Shown here: piece after piece, positions 55,621 to 64,000 of the stretch
Layout of the letters: each line of letters begins with the position of its first letter
Numbering within the stretch: position 1 is the first letter of the stretch
NCBI GenBank assembly: GCA_963693315.1
Contig: OY856187.1
Span: forward strand, 383,571,711-383,635,710
Origin: Diogma glabrata
Taxonomy: Eukaryota; Arthropoda; Insecta; Diptera; Cylindrotomidae
Direction: 5' to 3'
DNA length: 64,000 nucleotides
Program-made: the position numbers and the translations under genes
Notes under the pieces: generated by a model
The model's input: the letters and a program-made list of their open reading frames with translations, nothing else
The model's database searches: none
What the model was told of the DNA's origin: nothing

Positions 55621-55951
55621 ATTTCTTATCGTCAATGGTTTGATTGGTAGTAAGAGTTTTACCACAAATAAAACACCAAGCCTTAGATCAAAAAAGTGTC
55701 TTTTTTATTCCAAATATTTCGGTCCTTTTATTTGGGACCTTCTTCAGTGTAATTCTTTTGTGTTATCCTGAACACTCTTTAAACTTAAGTTAAAGAGTGT
55801 TCAGGATAACACAAAAGAATTACACTGAAGAAGGTCCAAATAAAAGGACCGAAATATTTGGAATAAAAAAAGAAATTTTTTTGATCTAAGGCTTGGTGTT
55901 TTATTTGTGGTAAAACCCTAACTACCAATCAAACCATTGACGATAAGAAAT
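55621..55951. mobile_element. 331-bp near-perfect palindrome
   Basis: ATTTCTTATCGTCAATGGTT at the left is mirrored by AACCATTGACGATAAGAAAT at the right. Pairing continues through GATTGGTAGT, TTTTACCACAAATAAAACAC, CAAGCCTTAGATCAAAAAA, ATTCCAAATATTTCGGTCCT and TTACACTGAAGAAGGTCC-type sequence to a spacer of about 11 bp (AAACTTAAGTT) centred at 55,786. Very few mismatches separate the arms. Each arm contains a local stem of the form GGTCC...GGACC followed by GAAA. No coding capacity. Confidence 0.93.
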
Positions 55952-56740
55952 AAAATATTATTTTTTTTATCAGTATATAGTACTTTAAAAAAGCCTAACT
56001 GAAGTACCTTTCAAACAAAAAAAAAATTATTAAAATCAGTTCACCCCGTTCGAGCACAATTTAACTTTTAACTTTCATGTTTCTTAAAAAGTTCGAGCCA
56101 CCCTGTAGCTTAGAACTAGTGAGAAAATAAAAACACGTGTTAGTTTTTTTTATTATACTAACGATCATCATTTCAAGAAAATCGGAGCATTTTTTTAAAA
56201 CAATTATTTCGGCACAAAATTTTTCAAACAAATAGTTCAACCAAACATAATTTTTTTTTAAACAAATAAAACCTTAAGGGGTTAAGACTATTAAAATACA
56301 ATTTTTCCTGAAATTTTTATAAAAATTCGACGATTTTTCCACCCCCTGATCATAAATTTAGTAAAAAAAAAAGTCACGCGATTCGGTTTTTTGAGGTTAG
56401 GTTACACTTTTAAAGTATCTAACCCCCATAGATGGATTTGAAATTTAATCACAAACATTTTTCATTTTTTTTTTATGATCATTAGAGCCCGAAATATTTC
56501 AAAAATAATGAAGCGACCTACTCAAAAAAACACCATAAAAACAGTTTTTGCCATTTTTTGAGGCACTTCCGGACCTCCAAATTTGCTAAATAATTACATG
56601 TTCACTAACTTTTATGTCCTTAACATACAACAAAAAAAAAACTTCAATTTTGCTCTTACATCATATAAAATGCTAATATGACTCTACTAGAAATGAATTT
56701 TTTTCTTTCGTCAATACCAACAATATCCCATACAAGGTTG
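55952..56740. other. Gene-free A+T-rich stretch
   Basis: No supported gene or repeat was found. Runs of T and A are frequent. Confidence 0.5.
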
Positions 56741-57525
56741 TACAACTGGTCCAGTAATGGTTCATTACTGGCAGCCAGTAATGCAGCAATGGGCGAGTAT
56801 TGGCAACCACGACTGGGCCATTAACATAATTTTACTGGATGATAACTTCGGACAATAAATGGTTGCCATTCTTGGGCCAAACACTGGCAACCATGACTGG
56901 GCCGTTAAAAAAAATATACATTATTATCATATGTAAATTTAAATAAATTAAATACAAACTAATTTAAAATAAAATAAAAATGACGGAAAAAATTCAAAAC
57001 TCCCCATACAACTGATTCAGTTGCAAGAATGGCTGAGTAATGGAAAACACCGCCCTGACTCCGCCATTAAAAAAAATATAAAATAATATTTTTTTATACA
57101 TAAATTTAAATAAATTATTTACAAGATAATTAAAATAAAATAGAAATGAAAATAAATTAAAACATATACCAACCTTTTCTTTATTACCATAGTCTTTCAA
57201 CTGACAAGGCGATAACTAAACTATATGTGAAATTTTTCCAACTATGTATTTCTTAAAGGGATAATACTCTAGTGAAATTTAAAAAAAATGACATAGATCG
57301 GCAAATTCATGGCTACAGTACTGGCCCAATAACAATAGCCAAGTAATATTTACCATTCATGGGCCAGTGCTTGGCCATTCAAAGGTAACAATATACTGGC
57401 TATTTTCTGTAAACCATAGATCGGCCGATGATTGGTTCTAGTTTTGGCCCGGTAACAATAGCCAGGTACTGTTAACCATTAATGGACCAGTACTTGGTCT
57501 TATGTCAATGTCTGGCAAAACCTAC
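56740..57525. repeat. Cluster of TGGCC/GGCCA-bearing degenerate repeats
   Basis: Phrases such as ACTGGCCCAATAACAATAGCC, TGGGCCAGTGCTTGGCCATT, GGCCCGGTAACAATAGCCAG and AATGGACCAGTACTTGG recur in 57,310-57,510. Related ones (GGTCCAGTAATGGTTCATTA, ACTGGGCCATTAACATAA, ACTGGGCCGTTAAAAAAAAT) occur in 56,745-56,910 and at about 57,055. The 57.3-57.5 kb part shows a period of about 110-120 bp. The space between is A+T-rich and gene-free. Confidence 0.6.
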
Positions 57526-60500
57526 TTGGGATATCAAAATTTCAGATTTTTTAAAAATCAAAAATTTAAAAATCGACAAAATAATGTACGTTTTCAAAAT
57601 AATAGCCCACATATTTTCTCAGCTGCCGTTAGCGTTTCATAGTTTTTCTTACTAGAATGTCAAACAATATCGTAACAACTTCCAACAAAAAAACAATTTG
57701 AACCTTTTGTTAGTGTAAGTCTTTGTACGATTTTCGATCTAACAAACAACAGCAATAACAAAGAAATCGTTTAAAAAACACGAACTGCATTCTGTAATCT
57801 TTTCTTTCGAACAAAAAATAGGAAAATAGAAAATCTTTATATTTGTATTTTCTTTTTATTCTATTTTACTTTAGTTTTGTTGTCTTACATCTAACATTTT
57901 TTTTTTGCTTTGTTATAAGATACATTTTGTTGTTTCTTTTGTTCAACGATGTTTATTATGAGTAAATGATCCACAATTATCTTTGTTATCCATTCAAAGC
58001 GGGTTTGAGTAAATTATACACAAATTTATCAAAATGTTTAAAGATGATTATTTGTATACATATATCATCAGCTGTTTAAAATTATCATTCAGTTTCTTTT
58101 ATAGTTAAAAATTGATTTTGGACTTTTGGTTATAAATCGGTTTTGCCGGATATGACGCAGAGCTAGCGATTGTTGTTATCATTCATTGCAGATATGCCTT
58201 TCCAAGTATGGTTTGCTATAGAAGAGATATAACCCCCGTTTTTTCATGAGTGAAAACTTTTGCACAAGATGCGATAGCGTAGTCGCTTTCTCATCTGAGC
58301 ATGAGCAAGTAGTAGAGGGGCATGGTTATCGTGGAAAATAATATTTCCCTGCAAGACAGAGGTCTGAATAACGCTCCATAGGCTCCATTAGGAATGAATT
58401 TATTTGAATAAACTCCCAGCCGGACTGAACCTTGCCACTGTTTGTAAAAGCCAACTTATACATAATTTTACTAATTTACATGAATTATTTTGACTGTTTC
58501 TAAAATTCCCCAAAAATAGAAGAATTGAAACTAAAAATTAGTTAACTATAATAAAATGTTCAAACTCTTGAGCAAACGGGAGGGGCCAAATCTAAACCTT
58601 TCTAATGAGAACTGCTTTAAGTACAAAAAATGGAAATAACGGAGCTAATTTGTCAAGATCAAGTTGGCCTTAGTCAAGTTAAAATTTAAATCGAATGTGT
58701 TAAGATTATTTCCTTGCGCCTACATTATGGAGCCAAAATATTTTATTTCCACCAAGTTTTACCAAACAAAATAAAATAATATCTTTCCCTACCCTACACT
58801 TTTCCCTTGAATTAAACCACTAAATTCTTTTTGCAAAAACTAAAAAAAAAAATTGAACAAATCCCTCGTTGTATTTATAGATTTTGAATCACAATGATTA
58901 ACTGTTTGGAATGAGTAATCGTAAGAAAGAAAGGACCAAATCTTATGATATTTTATCTTCAGCATAAAAATCTAGCTTATGAATTCCTTATAACTTGAAT
59001 GAATTTTTTAGTAAGATTGTTTTTTGGGTCAACATACATGAATGTTTGTAATGCGAAAACAAGATTGTTTTCTTTTCCTTAATCATATTTCTTTCTTTCA
59101 ATATTGTTGTTAAGCTTTTCCTTGTCGATAATATCCTTTTGTTTTCATTCTTACAATTTGTGATGACGTACACATAAATGAGTTTCTATGAAACAATAAT
59201 CAAATAAGAAATTGAATTAGAAAAGGGTAGATCGACAATATTATAACAATTTAGTCCTTTTGTTCAAAACTTCATGTTTGCCTTTTTGCAAGAATGATAA
59301 AATCTAATTTATACAAGAGGAAGAAATACTGAAAGAAATTCTATAGTTATCACACACAAACTGTTAAAAAAAAAATTAATATTGAAATTCGGAAGCCTTT
59401 CGGTAATGTGGATCTCAATCTTTAATTTTTTTAGGGGAAAGATTTTTGGGTAATAAACCTTTGTGGTTCAAGTCTCTTGATTTATAAACCCATTCTGGCA
59501 CTATGACAGTGTCGGATCTCGATGGTTTTTCTGTTCTGTACAATTTCGAACACACATACTGAAAAAATATGTTGCTGTATTCTACCTATAACAAAATCAA
59601 TTCCGTATATCAAATAAAATTGAGAGAAAGCAGCTCTCAAACAACTGTTAATTTGAAACCTCAACAACTTCTAATCCTAAGATTCAGTATGACTGATACT
59701 AGCTTTTTAAGGTTTTGGAAATATTTTCCAATAACTATGCATTTTGAAAGATATCCCAACTATATTCTGCTAGATTTTGATAAAATTTTGGTAAGAGATT
59801 GAAGTTTTTATAAAAAAAGAGGGCCAGCGTCTGCTTCGACCTAATATATGAAATCTATCCCACAAAACGGCCTGATAAACGTTATCAGCCTGATTTTAAA
59901 GATTGCAAAAACACTCTAAAACACTCTTTGCTGACAATAGATGAGGTGCGTGAATGCATCTCTTACTGTTTCGGTGTTCCAATAGGAAACACTGCAAAAC
60001 TGTATTGTTACAAAGCTGTTTTAACCCGTAAAATTTCATTTGCCTAAACAAGCTTTTCTACGTGAATCAACGATCAATCAATTCAATACAACTGACCTTC
60101 GATTTTATTCATATTTTCTCTTCACTCGATCCGGATTGATATTTATTTTGATTTGATATCTCATTTTGTAAGCTGTTGATTCATGAATTTTTCTTGTTAT
60201 TTACTTGAATTTTTCGTATTTTATTTGACATTCGACCGGAATAAATTGAAAAAAGTCCAAGCGGCACGTATATCTGCTAGAAATAGGTAGATTTCGAGAT
60301 CAGACAGTTTTGTGTGCCAGTAGAATCTGATGAATCAGATTAGTTTAAACAACACAAACTATTTTAAAACAGATATCGAACAAATTTTAAAAAGAAAATT
60401 AGCTACATATAAGTAAAACTATATCTATCCAATTTTGCAACAAACAAATATCAAATCTACTACAGAACATGTGTGTGACAATTTATGACACAAACCTACG

Positions 60501-60845
60501 CTATATCATATGTCGTCCAATTACTGCAAAATATCAAAATAGCTTATTTCATAATTGTTTGATGTATTCATTTGTTTTATGTTTTATTATGTTTGGATTC
60601 ATCTTTTTTTATAAACTTTTTTTGAAACTGGAAAAAAGGACAGTTGGTTTTCAAAATTAACAGAAGTCAGTGCAAACATTAAAAACAGTGTGAATTGAAT
60701 AGTGTATTTATTAAATTGAATAGTGAAGACTGCAGTTTAAAAGTTGGTTAAGTTAAAATATATTAAAAATGTCGGTTTCTCTAAACGCTTTCTCTCTTTC
60801 TTAAAAGATTTTTTATAAAAAATTTTAAGTTTTCTTTAGTCTACA
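57526..60845. other. Gene-free A+T-rich stretch
   Basis: No supported coding region, RNA or repeat is seen on either strand. Short frames near 59,482-59,802 and 60,469-60,660 have no recognisable domain. Confidence 0.5.
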
Positions 60846-62085
60846 ATGAATCCACCGTCCTCTACACCGCAGGATGAAGCAACAACTATCACAACCCAAT
60901 GAGTCAAATACCCAAGCATGATGTTAATGTTTTTGGTGTGTCTACTGATTTGACTGATCTTAATTTACCAACGGATCTGGATATCTTGAGATATTATTTT
61001 TACTTGAGCGAACGTGCTAAAACAAAACAAAAAAAGTTTTTCTATAAATCATTCGCTATGCAAGTAACAGATAAATTGATTGGAATTTGGAAAAAGTTTG
61101 GTATGGAAATAATGCCGAAAAATAGTATATTTATTAAATTGAATAGATTACTTGAGAAATATCAGACTGAAGACAAGAGGAGAGCCAAAAACCCAAAATT
61201 TCCAGAGTTTGTAAAATCTCTGAAAAAAATTTTTTACATTGGAAAATGTAAATGCGATTTGAAGGCAGCTCCATGTACATGCGGATTGGTTCCAGAACGC
61301 CTCAAAGAGTTTATGCATGATCAACATAATCAGAGAAGACTAACAGTCGATGCATTTGTGATGAAAATTGAGGAGCAAGGAGCAACATCTTTGTCATCAA
61401 TACCAACAATGCCAACATACATTCGTACCGCCATCGGTTCAAGAAAATATGGATAGAAGCACAAGTTCACAATACACGGAAAGATAAGATTCTTTTAACT
61501 TTGCCTTGATGTGTGACAGATTTGGTGTGCCTGATAGAGTAGCATCAGCATTGGGAACCGCTCTTCTCCAAGATTTTGAAATGAAAGTGCAGACGAGAAG
61601 TGGTTCGCCAACGGTTAGATGATACCCGTTTGTTAGTGTTTTCATTCGATGGCAGAAAAGATGATACTTTAACGAAAGATAAAATTGATGAGAAGTGTCA
61701 TACTACGATGGTAAAAGAAAATCATCTTGTTATTTTGAGAGAACCGAATTCTCAATTGATTGGTTACGTAAGACTGAAACATGAAACCGCTGAATACAAA
61801 ACAACCAAATTAAATGATTTTTTCAACAATAAAAATATATCACTGGATGCATTAATTGGCATATGCACTGATGGTGAGCCAACAAACACTGGCCCACACG
61901 GTGGAATTATACGACTATTCAAATTGCTGTTAAAAAGACCCTTACATTGGTTCATTTTCCTTCTACAGTTCAACGAACTTTCGTTTCGGCATTTGTTTGA
62001 GGCTTTGGATAAATCAACCAGCACTGGACCAAGATCGGCAACCGGAAAACTAAGCCATCAAATTGAAACTTGTGAAACTACTCCG

Positions 62086-62158
62086 GTAAGTAATTGCTAA
62101 CACTCATTTATTATAATTGTCAACCGTTTTTAATTATTTAATCATTATATATTTTCAG
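62086..62158 (+). other. Intron of 73 bp in the transposase-like gene (GTAAGT...TTTCAG)
   Basis: Removing GTAAGTAATTG...ATATATTTTCAG joins ACT CCG to GTG GTG GAC without changing frame, so ETTP runs straight into VVDGFVKIAL. Both splice sites match the consensus, and a pyrimidine-rich stretch precedes the acceptor. An intron shows that this copy did not arise by retroposition. Confidence 0.75.
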
Positions 62159-62847
62159 GTGGTGGACGGCTTTGTGAAAATTGCGTTGGAAAATATGCCT
62201 CCTGTTGCAGAAAATCACGAATTTTCCACCGATTCGAAGTACTTATACGACATAGCCCATGCATTTTCTAGTGGCGTGGTTTCGGTGGATCTGGCTAACA
62301 TCAAACCAATGAAAATTGTACATTCTCGCTGGCTCACCAAGGCCGCTAGATTATTACGATTAAATGTGACAACGTAAAATCCATCTAAAAACTTAAGAAT
62401 TCTGGTTGAATTTATAATTAAATGTTATGTGCCAATGTACTTCAATATCAAGTATTACAGCTCTGTCGTGTACGGTAGTACATTATTTTTCAAGTTCATT
62501 AGTTGGTCACGATTTCTAGAAACTCCTTTACGCAGTATTGTCAATCATGTAATTAATGGTAATTCATATTATGCGCATTCGGAAAATATCTTGTTGTCAA
62601 TGTTGTTTGATGATAGGAAAGAAAAGCGCGACTGTGCTATCAAAAAAATTCCACGTATCGAACCGATGTTGAAGACCCAACAGAACTTAGAGTTTATAAA
62701 AAATCAGATATAAACTTTTATTGCACAGATTACACGGAAATGATCAATTTGAATGATATAAATAACGTATTTAAACCACCATTCACGCGAAGCATTCCGT
62801 ACGATACATTGAAAGAATATTGAAATCAAAATGATCCACCGTTTAAT

Positions 62848-62917
62848 GATCCGAAAATTGTATCACACATACAAGGTACGGAGATCCGAAAATTGTATCA
62901 CACATACAAGGTACGGA
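62848..62917. repeat. 35-bp tandem duplication within the transposase-like pseudogene
   Basis: GATCCGAAAATTGTATCACA followed by CATACAAGGTACGGA occurs twice with no gap (62,848-62,882 and 62,883-62,917). Thirty-five is not a multiple of three, so it shifts the frame. Perfect identity indicates a recent event. Confidence 0.97.
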
Positions 62918-63049
62918 ACGACACGTTCAATTGCTAGCTAGCGTTTCCAAACGAGTTATACCGAAAAATGTAGAGGCTGTTATGGCGACGACATAAGAGA
63001 GCCGTGCGAAATTACCCAGATTTGATAGCAAAAAAGACTTCAAACAATA

Positions 63050-63349
63050 ATTTTTTTTTGAGTCTTTTCTATTAGTAAGTTCAATTCATTTTTTCATTTA
63101 CATATGTTCTGACTTAATAAATTTCTAAAGAGAAAAATAAACTCCAAAAATAAAAAACAACCATTTCGCTGATTTTTTTCATTTAAAGTTCCAAAAAATG
63201 AAATGTTTTGCAATTTTTGTATGGGAGGCCCCCCAGGGGGGTTGTATTGCGTACATTTGGACTCGATTAGGGCACTCTAAATGGGTCAAAGTGGGATTTT
63301 TGAAAATTAGACCTTGTTATGTAAACTGGAGTATGATAACGTGGAGCGG
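63050..63349. other. Gene-free stretch
   Basis: After the pseudogene, A+T-rich sequence continues to a G+C-richer patch (GGGAGGCCCCCCAGGGGGGT at about 63,222), itself a small palindrome. No gene is supported. Confidence 0.5.
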
Positions 63350-64000
63350 TGCCGTCACAGATTCATGTAGTTTCCATTCCCTTACATCTCACAATTTTAT
63401 CTATCACGCAGAGTTCACAACAATTTCTCGTTCATCCGTAATCTATAGTCATATTTTCGTATAGTTTCCGTTACACATATTCCGTTTTAGCACAACACCA
63501 TTAACCATAATATTTTATTCTACAATCCCCTATTATTGGTTCACACTGCGTTTTCACCAGCATTACTTCACCATACTGCATAAATTTGAATTCTTCGGAC
63601 CTTAACCGTAATTGCTCTAAATGTTTTTAAGCCTCCAATAGCTGTGCATATTTGTCCAATCGTCTTAATATCAACAGAATTATTATCCTACAATCCGTTT
63701 TGCAATTGTCTTCAATACATATTATATTTCTTATATAGGTATTTTTATCAATTTTGCTTTCCGTTGTAAATCTAAGTTTTACTGTAATACGGTTGTAAGT
63801 TGTTATTTCATAATACGTAATCATCATAAAATCGGTTGAACATGCGTTTAATCCATTCTAATATATTAATATTTCTTCCAAATGCGTTGGAAATAACTTA
63901 TTTCGTGAAATTGTCTTACAATTTAATGTATTACAAAATAACAATCAGTATTTTTTTTGAACGGAAAATGTACTAGCATTGCTCTATAGATTTCCCCTTC
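63350..64000 (+). repeat. Dispersed repeat, copy 2 (partner at 3.34-4.08 kb), runs off the window
   Basis: This copy follows copy 1 in order and orientation over at least 600 bp (TAGTCATATTTTCGTATAGT, CACTGCGTTTTCA, AACCGTAATTGCTCTAAATG, TTTGTCCAATCGTCTTAATA, GTTGTAAGTTGTTATTTC and GGAAATAACTTATTTCGTGA), with many substitutions. It is non-coding and continues past the right edge. Confidence 0.7.

Larger units (their letters stand above)
60846..63045 (+). pseudogene. Transposase-like repeated gene of unknown family, decayed, with one intron
   Basis: ATG at 60,846 (MNPPSSTPQDEATTITTQ) runs into TGA. A shift gives the main N-terminal frame (60,899-61,456) with DILRYYFYLSERAKTKQKKF and the Cys run CKCDLKAAPCTCGLV. 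Further frames carry MCDRFGVPDRVASALGTALL (about 61,510) and VFSFDGRKDDTL (61,630), then GICTDGEPTNTGPHGGIIRL and RSATGKLSHQIETCETTP. That frame crosses an intron (62,086-62,158) and continues VVDGFVKIALENMPPVAENH and KPMKIVHSRWLTKAARLLRL, a TAA at 62,375, then SSVVYGSTLFFKFISWSRFL. The C-terminal part (RHVQLLASVSKRVIP) follows a 35-bp duplication. I recall similar multi-copy proteins in arthropod genomes. The FDGRKDD and CTDGEPTNT phrases may mark catalytic acidic residues, but I cannot name the superfamily. Confidence 0.6.

Overview
This window looks like intergenic, repeat-dominated DNA from an arthropod, most likely an insect. I found no convincing single-copy host gene. The evidence for an arthropod is the strong A+T richness, the long TA, TAAA and minisatellite tracts, and relics of most insect transposon classes. 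One LTR element also carries a primer-binding site that matches the 3' end of insect tRNA-Tyr as I remember it. I cannot name the species.

Layout. 1-1.2 kb: a mosaic of non-LTR reverse transcriptase (RT) pieces on the minus strand. 1.2-3.3 kb: a decayed Ty3/Gypsy pol on the plus strand, followed by a dispersed repeat (3.34-4.08 kb) that returns at the right window edge (63.35-64 kb). 6.2-7.3 and 18.6-20.2 kb: two copies of an unclassified element, here called X, with a third scrap at 31 kb. 10.3-11.2 kb: a second Gypsy relic. 12-18.3 kb: nested palindromic elements and diverged tandem duplications. 22.8-24.7 kb: a decayed non-LTR element on the plus strand. 24.7-30.3 kb: two families of palindromic foldback (MITE-like) elements, a satellite of about 287-293 bp inside an AGGGTTCCGT-type repeat, and a Helitron Rep remnant holding a 9-bp minisatellite.

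33.86-40.00 kb is the best feature: a near-complete Jockey-type non-LTR retrotransposon on the minus strand, with 15-bp target-site duplications, a poly(A) tail, a gag-like ORF1 with three zinc knuckles and an ORF2 with endonuclease and RT. It sits inside a satellite with a repeat unit of about 63 bp. An extra 83-codon ORF begins one base after the ORF1 stop. 41.8-46.9 kb is a graveyard of at least four non-LTR fragments, including an inverted duplication of an endonuclease-RT linker.

49.02-52.82 kb is a BEL/Pao LTR retrotransposon with both LTRs recognisable, gag and protease present, and RT deleted. 53.2-57.5 kb holds inverted repeats, TAAA arrays and a 331-bp near-perfect palindrome. 60.85-63.05 kb is a decayed transposase-like gene that still has a 73-bp GT-AG intron.

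How the parts relate: nothing here works as a cellular pathway. The genes are mobile-element genes, nearly all broken, and nesting orders some insertions. The Jockey copy is younger than the satellite it splits, and one foldback copy is younger than the Helitron it interrupts. All family assignments rest on motifs read by eye; no database search was possible.
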